From Bdellovibrionales bacterium (GTDB taxonomy: Bacteria; Bdellovibrionota; Bdellovibrionia; Bdellovibrionales; UBA1609), in assembly GCA_022450595.1 (NCBI GenBank), contig JAKUPT010000017.1:1-50415 (forward strand): a DNA stretch of 50,415 nt, written 5' to 3'. The notes beneath the pieces are model-generated. The model worked only from the letters and a program-made list of their open reading frames with translations. It searched no databases and was not told the DNA's origin. Position 1 is the stretch's first letter. Each line of letters starts with the position of its first letter. The position numbers and the translations under genes are program-made. Positions 1-8,963 of the stretch are shown piece after piece.

Positions 1-474
1 AGCAATAACCATATGGGTGTTGTTGTGGGTGATGTCTACCACCTCTTTAAGCTCAAGTCCTATTTGCAGGGGGGATTGTTTCACATAAGGAGCTTTAAAA
101 TTATTGCTGTACTCCTCTTCAAGCCCGCACTGTTGGAACTCCGAGATTTCTTGGGGATAGCGAGCACTGGTTTGATGAGCCTGTTTATAGATCTTACTTG
201 AGACCATATTAATGGTAAAAAATTTTGTTTCTTGGATGTTCATCAAAGTGTGTCTTGGAGAGTTGGCCGAGTGAGGTCTTTGAATCAATCCCATAAGAGG
301 TGGGTTAGCTCCAAGATGAAAAACAGAGCTGACAATAGAAAGATTTGTTGTTCCAGATTTTGAGATGGTGCCAATCAAATTAGCACTTTTAAAACCGCTT
401 AACGAGTTGATCATTCTCAACCAATGGCGACGACTGTATTCATTTTTTTGATGGCTATGGATTGTTAATTTCAT
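1..474 (-). CDS. Flavin reductase-like (FMN-binding split barrel) protein, C-terminus cut by window edge
   Basis: Reverse complement reads open from ATG at 474 to the window edge: MKLTIHSHQKNEYSRRHWLRMINSLSGFKSANLIGTISKSGTTNLSIVSSVFHLGANPPLMGLIQRPHSANSPRHTLMNIQETKFFTIN..., a flavin-reductase-like pattern. It is absent from the ORF track because it has no stop in the window. Confidence 0.7.
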   Translation of the reverse strand, partial: MKLTIHSHQKNEYSRRHWLRMINSLSGFKSANLIGTISKSGTTNLSIVSSVFHLGANPPLMGLIQRPHSANSPRHTLMNIQETKFFTINMVSSKIYKQAHQTSARYPQEISEFQQCGLEEEYSNNFKAPYVKQSPLQIGLELKEVVDITHNNTHMVIA

Positions 475-717
475 ACTATTCTACCAACCTGCACTAGTTA
501 ATTAATTTGGACCTAACCTAAATATTAGAGGTTTTTTTAATTTGGTTTATACTTCCTTCAAAAAAATAGAGTTTTCATTTTAAATTATTCATTAAACGCA
601 CATTGTATTAAACTTTAACACAAGCTGAATGAAACTTAATAAAATACCAAATAAACTTTGTAATAGTTAACAGCTGTCAAAATATGGATTAACTTAATTA
701 AAAGCAAGGAGAGCAAA

Positions 718-1173
718 ATGCAGTATTTACACACAATGGTAAGAGTTAAAGATTTAGATGAAAGTCTTAAGTTTTACATCGACACATTGGGCCTGGTTGA
801 AACCAATAGGTACGACAATAAAAATGCTCGCTTTACTCTTGTATTTTTGGCGGCACCAGGTGATTTAGAATTTGCTAAACAAAATAAATCTCCACTGATT
901 GAGCTTACTTACAATTGGCCAGATGAAAACGGAGAGGTTGAAAACTACACTGGTGGTAGAAATTTTGGCCATTTAGCTTTTAGAGTCGATAATATTTACG
1001 AGAGATGTGAAAAGCTGCAACAAAATGGGATCACGATTTTACGCCCACCCCGTGACGGTCATATGGCCTTTATTAAGTCCCCTGATGGTATCTCTATTGA
1101 GCTTTTGCAAGCAGGTGAGTCTTTAGCTCCCGAGGAGCCTTGGGTGAGTATGGAAAACACAGGAACTTGGTAA
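718..1173 (+). CDS. gloA: Lactoylglutathione lyase (glyoxalase I, VOC superfamily)
   Basis: [20 protein letters not shown]...[17 protein letters not shown]...[17 protein letters not shown]-like aaggagag upstream. Confidence 0.85.
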   Translation: MQYLHTMVRVKDLDESLKFYIDTLGLVETNRYDNKNARFTLVFLAAPGDLEFAKQNKSPLIELTYNWPDENGEVENYTGGRNFGHLAFRVDNIYERCEKLQQNGITILRPPRDGHMAFIKSPDGISIELLQAGESLAPEEPWVSMENTGTW

Positions 1174-1179
1174 AAAAAA

Positions 1180-1202
1180 GGTGCTAACTACGAGTTAGCA
1201 CC
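1180..1202. terminator. Bidirectional intrinsic terminator between convergent genes
   Basis: Perfect 10-bp stem GGTGCTAACT-ACG-AGTTAGCACC, with an A-run on the left and genes converging on it. Confidence 0.8.
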
Positions 1203-1211
1203 TAATTCAAC

Positions 1212-1814
1212 TTAATGAAGCATCGAGGTTTCTTGCTCTGAAGTTCTTGTACGACTTCGGAGGCGATGAGTTCCTTCTTTAAACTCTTCAAGCATTTTAT
1301 CAATAAAAGCCTCCATATCAGCAGGGCTTCGACTGGTGACCAAGCCTTTGTCTACAACGACCTCTTCGTCGGTCCAATTGGCTCCTGCATTGATAAGGTC
1401 CGTTTTAATTGAGCTGTAAGAGGTTAATGTTCTGCCCTTTACCACATCAGCTTCAACTAGCATCCATGGACCGTGGCAAATAGCTGCAACAGGCTTTTGC
1501 TTTTTTTCCATAAAAAAGTCTTTTACAAAATTTACAGCCTTCTCATTGTCTCTTAATAGATCAGGATTAATAACTCCACCTGGAAGAACGAGTCCATCAA
1601 AGTCATCTGAAGTCACTTCAGAAACAAGCTTATCGACTTTTACAGTTTTACCCCAGTTGCCATCTTTCCAAGATTTAATACTTCCACTATCTAGAGAAAC
1701 AATTGTGGCTTTGCCTCCCGCATCTTCAATCTTTTTTTTGGGAATAAATAGCTCAGAGTGTTCGAATCCATTAGTTGCAAGTATCGCAATGTTGAGATCT
1801 TTAATGTTGTCCAT
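1212..1814 (-). CDS. DJ-1/PfpI family protein (class I glutamine amidotransferase-like)
   Basis: NIAILATNGFEHSELFIPKKKIEDAGGKATIVS...LPGGVINPDLLR...VAAICHGPWMLVEADVVKGRTLTSYSSIKTDLINAGANWTDEEVVVD; nucleophile-elbow AICHGPW. Confidence 0.88.
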   Translation of the reverse strand: MDNIKDLNIAILATNGFEHSELFIPKKKIEDAGGKATIVSLDSGSIKSWKDGNWGKTVKVDKLVSEVTSDDFDGLVLPGGVINPDLLRDNEKAVNFVKDFFMEKKQKPVAAICHGPWMLVEADVVKGRTLTSYSSIKTDLINAGANWTDEEVVVDKGLVTSRSPADMEAFIDKMLEEFKEGTHRLRSRTRTSEQETSMLH

Positions 1815-2023
1815 CTATAAACTCCTTTATTTTTTTATTTTGTTTAAGTTTCATTTTTATTATCACGTATAGGGTCTTTGATTACTTTGAAGAAATTTTA
1901 AGGCAATGTTTAAAAAGCTAAACATTTATTGCTGTAATTCTATAAATGCAATTTATACTTTTATAAGTAAAGCTTATTGACAGTTGTTGTTGCGTACTCA
2001 TATTAAGTATATGAGGAGAAATT

Positions 2024-2458
2024 ATGAGGAAAACACTTACAGTATGTAATAAATGCGACAGCTTAAATAATGTTGATATAGAAAAATCAAACTCACAAAA
2101 GCCTGTATGTGGACAATGTCATTCCATTTTAAAGATGTACGGGGCGGTCTCAGAAGTGAATGAAAAAAACTTTTGGAGAATATTAAAAAAAGCTGAAAAA
2201 CCTGTGGTTGTTGATTTTTGGGCCAGTTGGTGTGGCCCGTGCAAAGTCTATGGTCCCACCTTTGAAGAAGCATCAACCAAAACAGATAAAGCCATTTTTT
2301 TAAAGGTGAGTACAGAGCAATCTCCAGAGCTCTCTCAAAAGTTAAATATTTTAGGAATTCCTGCTACAGTTGTTTTTAAAGAGGGTGTCGAAGTCACCCG
2401 TCAGTCAGGGGCATTATCTCTTGAATCTTTGTTAAATCTCGCAAACACTAGTTATTAA
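2024..2458 (+). CDS. trxC: Thioredoxin 2-like (TrxC) with N-terminal zinc-binding CxxC pair
   Basis: CNKC...CGQC N-terminal motif followed by [14 protein letters not shown] active site. Confidence 0.88.
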   Translation: MRKTLTVCNKCDSLNNVDIEKSNSQKPVCGQCHSILKMYGAVSEVNEKNFWRILKKAEKPVVVDFWASWCGPCKVYGPTFEEASTKTDKAIFLKVSTEQSPELSQKLNILGIPATVVFKEGVEVTRQSGALSLESLLNLANTSY

Positions 2459-2462
2459 TTCT

Positions 2463-3068
2463 ATGATTGTTTCTAAAGACCAAATACCTAGTTTTATTCC
2501 AACAAAAAATCCAAAGTTGATCATTCTTGGCACAATGGCCTCAGTGGCAGCCAGAGAAGTCGGAGATAACAAAAGTCATTTTGACTCCTTTTATTACCAT
2601 AATAAAAACAATCATTTTTGGAAAATCCTACAGCTTGTGTTTGAACCTAAATCTCCGCCTCAAAAATTTGAAAATAGTCGTGAAAAAAAAGAATTTTTAA
2701 ATAAGTGGCAAATCGCAATGGCAAATATTATCAGTGAAATTCATATTAGCGACACTTATGCCCAAGATCCTTCTGATAAGGTCATCTTTGAATCTTTTCA
2801 AAAAGGCCAAGTCGATTTTAAAAAAGTCTCTCCTAAGATTAAAAACATTCTTAAAACGACTCCCATATTTTTTACCTGCTCACAGAATAAATACATTGAT
2901 CAGTTACTAAGAGCTTATTTTAAAGCCAATAAGCTCAATATTGATGTTGATAAAAGTGTTAAATTTTTAATGACCCCTACACGCTGCAATCCTATGGAAA
3001 GAAGCTTTGGATGGAAGCTAAGAATGGCTGAAATGGGTGTTGAGACAAAAAAAATCACTATTCCATAA
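2463..3068 (+). CDS. Uracil-DNA glycosylase superfamily-like protein
   Basis: PKLIILGTMASVAAREVGD...FYYHNKNNHFWKIL...MANIISEI resembles UDG/MUG-type motifs. Starts 4 nt after the trxC stop, so probably co-transcribed. Confidence 0.5.
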   Translation: MIVSKDQIPSFIPTKNPKLIILGTMASVAAREVGDNKSHFDSFYYHNKNNHFWKILQLVFEPKSPPQKFENSREKKEFLNKWQIAMANIISEIHISDTYAQDPSDKVIFESFQKGQVDFKKVSPKIKNILKTTPIFFTCSQNKYIDQLLRAYFKANKLNIDVDKSVKFLMTPTRCNPMERSFGWKLRMAEMGVETKKITIP

Positions 3069-3148
3069 CTTGTTTCTTATCTTTCTGATGACTATTTCTG
3101 GTGCAGGACAAACAGGAAACTATGATAAAGACCCAGTTATTAATAAGT

Positions 3149-4408
3149 TTACTGTAAATAAAGACTAGTCAAATAAAGACCTAAAAACCCGGCCACAATC
3201 ATAGTCAGTCCAGTAAAAAGAAGTTTTTTTGTTTTTGCAACAATCATAAAAAAACCAAATTTAAAGATCGTATTTGTTATGGCGGCAATGATAATTCCCT
3301 GTGCCGCCATATTGCTTGAAAGACCATTGAGGCTCATTTGCGATAAAGATAAAGTAATAGCATCAACATCCACCACTCCTGAAATGAATGAGAGCAAATA
3401 AATCCCTTTATCGCCAACAGTTGATTCAATCACTTGCGACAGATACATCACCACCATAAGAATCAATCCAAATTTAAGAGCCGACATGATTTCAAAGGGG
3501 TTTTTGAGCTTCAGTTGGTCTGTTTTTTCGTCTTGTAGCTTTAATGATCTCCAAAGCTTCCAAGTTGTAATAAGACAAATTAAAAACATAAAACTTACTG
3601 GCACAATAACAAGCGGCAACAAATTTGAATTTACAACAGCAACTTCAAGCAATATTCGAGGGAACATGATAGAGGATGCAAGAATAACCCCTGAGGCCAA
3701 TATGCGTTGAATATTTTTATGCTGTTTAGCTAATTTAGCAAAACTAATAGCTACAGCTGTGGAAGAGGCAAGCCCGCCAAAAATAGCTGTAATACTAAGG
3801 CCTTTTTTGGCGCCGGCAAGTTTTACCCCAATATAACCAATAAAAGAAACACCAGCTATAAGTACAACCATCCACCCAACTTCATAAGGGTTAATGGTTC
3901 CCACTTTTCCATAATCTTTATCTGGTAAAAGTGGTAACACCACTAAGCTGAGCAAAAGTAGTTTTAAAGAGGCCAAAAGCTCTTCTTTTTTTAATGAAGC
4001 CACCCAATCGTGCAGATACTTTTTTAAACCTAAAAAACTGACTAGAATTACAGCCCCACCAGCAGCAATCATGGGATATCCTATAGCAGAAGTGGTACTT
4101 AATAAAAGTGTAATGAGTGAGGCGATCTCTGTGGTCATTCCTTTATCTGAAAATGATTTTTTAGCAGATAAAATATATCCTGCCACCACTAGTGCTGAAA
4201 GAGACAAAAATATAACCACAAAAACAATAATCCCATATTGTTTTGTGAAAAAACCAGTAATAGCTCCCAATATTCCTATAAGGCTGAATGTTCGAACACC
4301 AGCCACCCGCTCGCCTTCAATTTTATGACGGCTGTTCCAGCCCCGTTCAATACCAATAAGCAGGCCAATACAAATAGCTACAGCCAAATTAATATAATCG
4401 TTATCCAT
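3149..4408 (-). CDS. MgtC/SapB family (DUF4010-type) multi-pass membrane protein
   Basis: INLAVAICIGLLIGIERGWNSR...GVRTFSLIGILGAITG N-terminal MgtC motif plus many TM segments. Confidence 0.8.
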   Translation of the reverse strand: MDNDYINLAVAICIGLLIGIERGWNSRHKIEGERVAGVRTFSLIGILGAITGFFTKQYGIIVFVVIFLSLSALVVAGYILSAKKSFSDKGMTTEIASLITLLLSTTSAIGYPMIAAGGAVILVSFLGLKKYLHDWVASLKKEELLASLKLLLLSLVVLPLLPDKDYGKVGTINPYEVGWMVVLIAGVSFIGYIGVKLAGAKKGLSITAIFGGLASSTAVAISFAKLAKQHKNIQRILASGVILASSIMFPRILLEVAVVNSNLLPLVIVPVSFMFLICLITTWKLWRSLKLQDEKTDQLKLKNPFEIMSALKFGLILMVVMYLSQVIESTVGDKGIYLLSFISGVVDVDAITLSLSQMSLNGLSSNMAAQGIIIAAITNTIFKFGFFMIVAKTKKLLFTGLTMIVAGFLGLYLTSLYLQ

Positions 4409-4546
4409 ATAATTTTAATAACATGAAAACTTCAGTTTTAATAAATAGTTTTAAGGCTTTTCACTTTCTCCCGAATAATAACCATATATAAAAAAAATAC
4501 ATTTAAAGACATATAAGCTGGTCAGTAATAAATCTTTGGTGTTTGA

Positions 4547-5602
4547 TTGGGGCAATCTCGGGGGAGGGGTCAATTAGGGAAATTAAGCGCGCTGATTTGT
4601 ATTATTCTTTTCACATCTAAGCTTTGGGCATTTAATAATTGTTACTATCTTTTCCAGCCACACAATTTAACACAGTATTTTCATAGTTTAAGAGGAAGTC
4701 CGAGTCATAAAATCCATCAAGTTTTGTCTCAGGGGGGGCATTGGTTAAAAATTGATTCCAGTTTAGATATTATTTCTCATTTGCGCTACAGGGTTTGGCA
4801 GCCAAGTCGCGGTCAAAAGGTCAAGCAAGAGGTGGTGTTAATTGGAGGGCTTGGTCAGACAGCGGAGCGCTTTGATCAAAACTCAGAGTTTATGCGGCAA
4901 ATGACAAAAGCTGGTATCAAAGTTATTTTTTTAGAACTTCCAGGGCAAGGTCATACATCTATCTTACATGAGTTAGAAAATGGAAAATTTAAAAAGGTCT
5001 TACCATCAGAATTATTTCTTGTTTTGGACAGTGCTCTAGAGCAACTAAAGCAAAACAAAATCATTAAATCTAAAAAGTTTCAGATCATGGGGCACTCGTA
5101 TGGAGGATGGCTTCTAACAGAGTATCTCAACTATTCCAAAAGAATGGATATCAGTAAAGTGCACTTATTAGATACAGGGTTAAAGTCTTTTCACAATGAG
5201 GGTATGATGTATTGGCTTGATCCATTTTTTAGCATCAACCCTTTTTATAAAAGCTTTCGTAACCACTCTTTGACTCATTTCCTCAAGCAAATGCTTAAAA
5301 AAGATAAAGAGCATTATAAAAATGATCCACTAAAGCTTGATTATGCGGCTTCACTATATTTAGGAATTATGGATTATAATGCTTTATCAAAAGCTAAATA
5401 CATTTCTGATTTTTATAAAATGCGCGTTTTTATCGCTGAAAACACGGAGTTTGGGTCACACTTTAAAAACATGATTAAAGACTTTTATCGCAAATTAAAT
5501 GTTTTTGACAAAAAACTTATGATTTTAGAAGACAGTCCACATAATATATTTTTACATACACCCTCAGCAGGAAAAATTATTTCTGAAATTATAACCGATT
5601 GA
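4547..5602 (+). CDS. Secreted/membrane-anchored alpha/beta hydrolase
   Basis: VVLIGGLGQTAERFDQNSEFMRQMTKAGIKVIFLELPGQGHT...FQIMGHSYGGWLLTEYL (GHSYGG nucleophile elbow); N-terminal hydrophobic stretch; TTG start as called. Confidence 0.75.
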   Translation: MGQSRGRGQLGKLSALICIILFTSKLWAFNNCYYLFQPHNLTQYFHSLRGSPSHKIHQVLSQGGHWLKIDSSLDIISHLRYRVWQPSRGQKVKQEVVLIGGLGQTAERFDQNSEFMRQMTKAGIKVIFLELPGQGHTSILHELENGKFKKVLPSELFLVLDSALEQLKQNKIIKSKKFQIMGHSYGGWLLTEYLNYSKRMDISKVHLLDTGLKSFHNEGMMYWLDPFFSINPFYKSFRNHSLTHFLKQMLKKDKEHYKNDPLKLDYAASLYLGIMDYNALSKAKYISDFYKMRVFIAENTEFGSHFKNMIKDFYRKLNVFDKKLMILEDSPHNIFLHTPSAGKIISEIITD

Positions 5603-5766
5603 TTTTTAGTAAAATTAATAATTTGAAAACCATTAAAAGTTGGTTATTTTGAGCCATAGATTTTTAATTAATAAAATCAGTCATTTATAACTATTCAGTT
5701 TTACTGTGTTTGTTCGTTCAAGTTTTTTAAAAACATGTTAGTGTATCCTTTTAAAGGAATGTATTT

Positions 5767-7557
5767 ATGCATATGGCAACTTTAGTACTTATTATACTCT
5801 CTGCAGGCTTAGCTAGTCAGTGGGTGGCTTGGAGGATGAGATTGCCAGGCATTGTGGTTCTTATATCTATGGGGCTACTGCTTGGACCTATCTTTGGCGT
5901 GATTGACATTACCATGAATCAAACTGAATTCACGGAGCTTATAGGACTTGGTGTGGCCATTATTTTATTTGAAGGTGGAATGAATTTAAAATTTGGTGAG
6001 TTCCGCCGAGTGGGAAGAGGAGTGAGCCGCTTAACCTTACTTGGGCCTCCACTTTCATGGCTCATTGGAGCACTCTGTGCACATTATATTTTAGACTTGG
6101 GCTGGCCGGTATCATCAGTTCTTGGAGCTATCTTAGTTGTTACCGGACCGACGGTAATCACGCCCTTATTGCGGCAAGCAAGGCTAAACAAAGAATCTGC
6201 TTCTCTTTTAAAATGGGAGGGTATTGTCAATGACCCCATCGGAGTGTTGTTGGCGGTCCTGGCATTCCAATATTTTACCCTTGAAGATAGTAGTTGGTTT
6301 GGGATTTTTATGGGCCTCGGCAAGGCTTTACTTTCCGCCGGTGTGATCGGGGGTATTGGGGGTTGGATCACTGGCTGGCTCTACCGAAGAGGTTCCGTTC
6401 CGGAACATTTAAAGGCCCCCATGCTTATGGTTTTAGTGTTGATCGCTTATTGGGGGAGTAATCTTATACAACATGAAGCCGGGCTTTTAACAGTGACTGT
6501 TATGGGTCTTGTTATAGGAAATATGCATTTGGTAGAAAGAGAACCTTTAAGAGATTTTAAAGAAAATCTAACCACAGTATTGCTAGCAGTGTTATTTGTT
6601 ATCATTCCTTCCCAGTTAAAAATAAGCCAATTGGAATTAATTAATAATTGGCAGGTATTTGTTTTTACTATTGCAGTGTTGTTTTTTATAAGGCCACTTT
6701 CAATTTGGTTAGCAACTCTCGGGGCCTCGATTCGTACAAAAGATAAAATTTTACTCTCTTGGGTGGCGCCTCGTGGAATTGTTGCTGCAGCCACTGCGAG
6801 TATCTTTGGGCCAGCCATGGTGAGATCTGGTTATGGCGAGGCTGAAATACTAATACCACTTTGTTTTTTAATCATTTTAGTGACGGTAGTTGCTCATGGT
6901 CTAACTCTTGCTCCTATTGCAAAAAAACTTGAGCTTGCCGCTGAGGAAAAAAATGGCCTTATGATTGTTGGGGCATCAAGCTGGACACATGCTTTAGCAT
7001 CGGCCCTAAAAAAATTAGAGGTTGATGTTTTAGTTGTAGACGGATCTTATAATCGGTTAAAGCCTATTCGTATGGACGGCATAGAGACATACTACGGTGA
7101 AGTGTTATCAGAGCATGCCGAGCATGAGCTTGAGCACGAGCACTTAAGCTACCTTCTTTGTGCTACCGATAACCACTACTATAGCGCATTGGTTTGTAAA
7201 GCTTTAGGGCATGAGTTTGGACATCATAGAACTTTTCAATTAGCTCCTCATGAGCAGTCTAATAAAGAGCAAAAACAGCTAACCTTACAACAAAGAGGAT
7301 ATTTTGCATTTGAACCTCCCACAGACTTTCAAACTTTACACAAGCATTTAGACTCTGGATGGGAAATTCAATCCACAACTTTAAGTGATGATTTTTCCAT
7401 GGATGAATTGCAAAAGCGGTTAGGTGAAATGGGTGAAGATTGGATTTTATTAGGTAATCTATCTCCAAAAGGAGAGTTTCAGCTGTACTCTAGCGAGCAA
7501 CCATTTACCACTGACAGTGGATGGTCGATGCTGTACTTTTCAAGAACGTCTTTATAG
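5767..7557 (+). CDS. Cation:proton antiporter (CPA family) with C-terminal Rossmann-like nucleotide-binding domain
   Basis: LRLPGIVVLISMGLLLGPIFG...VTGPTVITPLLRQARL...WEGIVNDPIGVLLAVLAF; C-terminal LMIVGASSWTHALASALKKLEVDVLVVD. Confidence 0.85.
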   Translation: MHMATLVLIILSAGLASQWVAWRMRLPGIVVLISMGLLLGPIFGVIDITMNQTEFTELIGLGVAIILFEGGMNLKFGEFRRVGRGVSRLTLLGPPLSWLIGALCAHYILDLGWPVSSVLGAILVVTGPTVITPLLRQARLNKESASLLKWEGIVNDPIGVLLAVLAFQYFTLEDSSWFGIFMGLGKALLSAGVIGGIGGWITGWLYRRGSVPEHLKAPMLMVLVLIAYWGSNLIQHEAGLLTVTVMGLVIGNMHLVEREPLRDFKENLTTVLLAVLFVIIPSQLKISQLELINNWQVFVFTIAVLFFIRPLSIWLATLGASIRTKDKILLSWVAPRGIVAAATASIFGPAMVRSGYGEAEILIPLCFLIILVTVVAHGLTLAPIAKKLELAAEEKNGLMIVGASSWTHALASALKKLEVDVLVVDGSYNRLKPIRMDGIETYYGEVLSEHAEHELEHEHLSYLLCATDNHYYSALVCKALGHEFGHHRTFQLAPHEQSNKEQKQLTLQQRGYFAFEPPTDFQTLHKHLDSGWEIQSTTLSDDFSMDELQKRLGEMGEDWILLGNLSPKGEFQLYSSEQPFTTDSGWSMLYFSRTSL

Positions 7558-7590
7558 GATTTTTTAGGTAATAGAATTGAGAAAATGAGA

Positions 7591-7614
7591 GGGCTAAGAA
7601 AGACATCTTAGCCC
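7591..7614. terminator. Intergenic hairpin between convergent genes
   Basis: 9-bp perfect stem GGGCTAAGA ... TCTTAGCCC. Confidence 0.55.
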
Positions 7615-7627
7615 GACATGGTTTTCT

Positions 7628-8191
7628 TTAGAATAAGTAACCAATTCTTGCAAAAGTAATGTTAGCAAATGATGTTTCACCATAGGTTTCTGCTGCATCA
7701 ACAACATCTTTATACTCTTGAGAAGAGGTTGGAACACCGGGAGCCGTGATGGTTACCTCTGGGCTTGACGGTGAAACAAATGAAGTGTCCACTCCAAACC
7801 AGAATCCACCATTATCAATTCCCCACATCCAGCCAGCTTTAATAATTGTTGCTAAGGTAGAGACTTCGGCCTTCACTTCAGTGCTAGTTGAGGTCTCAAT
7901 CGCAGTAACTTCAAGGTCATTTTGACCAACACCTGCGCCTAAGAAAAATGAACCAGAAAATGGGTGAAAGTTAAACATAGCTTCAGGCATAGTGATTTTA
8001 ACACTGGCGTCACCTGAACTAAGGTCCAAAGTGTTGTAGCCCACTGAAAAGCTAAACATATCTGACATCACATAATTCACACCAGCTTGACCTAAAAATG
8101 GAAAGCCAACACCAACATTAACACCAACACTTGCATGAGCGGCAGAACCCATAAATACCATGGCAATAAGAATTTTTTTGAAAATCGACAT
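7628..8191 (-). CDS. Secreted outer-membrane beta-barrel-like hypothetical protein
   Basis: Signal peptide MSIFKKILIAMVFMGSAAHA, alternating hydrophobic strands, terminal aromatic F. Confidence 0.6.
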   Translation of the reverse strand: MSIFKKILIAMVFMGSAAHASVGVNVGVGFPFLGQAGVNYVMSDMFSFSVGYNTLDLSSGDASVKITMPEAMFNFHPFSGSFFLGAGVGQNDLEVTAIETSTSTEVKAEVSTLATIIKAGWMWGIDNGGFWFGVDTSFVSPSSPEVTITAPGVPTSSQEYKDVVDAAETYGETSFANITFARIGYLF

Positions 8192-8387
8192 TTTGATTAA
8201 CCCCTTTAATTTAGTTTTATTAAATCATATTTTATAGGGGCGCACAGTCTAGTCTTAAACAGAAAAAAAACAATATAAATAGACTTTGTGCTAGACATGT
8301 TCTTTAAACTATTTGTAAGAATTTGATTAGAGACCCGTGGGATTAAGTCTTATCAAGATTGCATCAACTAAATCTATAGTGAAAAAC

Positions 8388-8963
8388 TTAATCGGTAATT
8401 AATATAGTAATTCCTAGCATAAGAGATAGTTCAGTGGCTGTGGCATTTTGCGGGCCTGATAGAGTTATATATCTAAAAAGAGCTTTAAGTTCATAATCTT
8501 TATTCACATCAAAAGTTGATCCCACATTCAGTCCAAATCCAGCATAATTTGATTTAACACTTTGAAACTGCCTTTGGTGAAAGGTAAGTCCGACATAGGG
8601 TCGCAATTTGTTTGAAATTGTCATAGTCGCATTTTTAGTTTCACTGACAAGTCTATCTGATGGGGTTAAAAAATAATAATTACCGCCTAAATCAAAGCCA
8701 AAACTTAAATCACCACCAACAGTTTTTGACATAATTAAAGTGTAACCGGCTGTAAGGGTGAATTGCGGGGCTAGATTGTGAGAATAAGTAAGTTTGTATG
8801 CACCAATATTACTTGAGCTTCCACTGGCTGTATCAGTTTTTGCCGACAGGTTATAGGCGCCGAATAGTATATCAAAGTTGTCAGCATATGAATTAAATGC
8901 TGTCATTGAAATAATAATGATAAGGGCTGCTTTATGCAGCATCATGTATGTTCTCCGAGTCAC
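8388..8963 (-). CDS. Outer-membrane beta-barrel-like hypothetical protein
   Basis: Signal-like LHKAALIIIISMTAFNSYA; repeated amphipathic strands (GAYKLTYSHNLAPQFTLTAGYTLI). Overlaps the upstream CDS; the internal MMLHKAAL start is more likely. Confidence 0.55.
   Translation of the reverse strand: MTRRTYMMLHKAALIIIISMTAFNSYADNFDILFGAYNLSAKTDTASGSSSNIGAYKLTYSHNLAPQFTLTAGYTLIMSKTVGGDLSFGFDLGGNYYFLTPSDRLVSETKNATMTISNKLRPYVGLTFHQRQFQSVKSNYAGFGLNVGSTFDVNKDYELKALFRYITLSGPQNATATELSLMLGITILITD

Noticed and set aside
3089-3169. Short frame MTISGAGQTGNYDKDPVINKFTVNKD
   Set aside because: Only ~26 aa with no clear homology; might be a remnant C-terminus, but not enough evidence.
6084-6818. Minus-strand ORFs (95 and 123 aa) within the antiporter gene
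   Set aside because: Shadow ORFs antisense to a confidently identified membrane protein.
7628-8963. The two adjacent barrel-like genes as a recent tandem duplication
   Set aside because: Both look like outer-membrane proteins, but no direct sequence similarity between them could be seen by eye.
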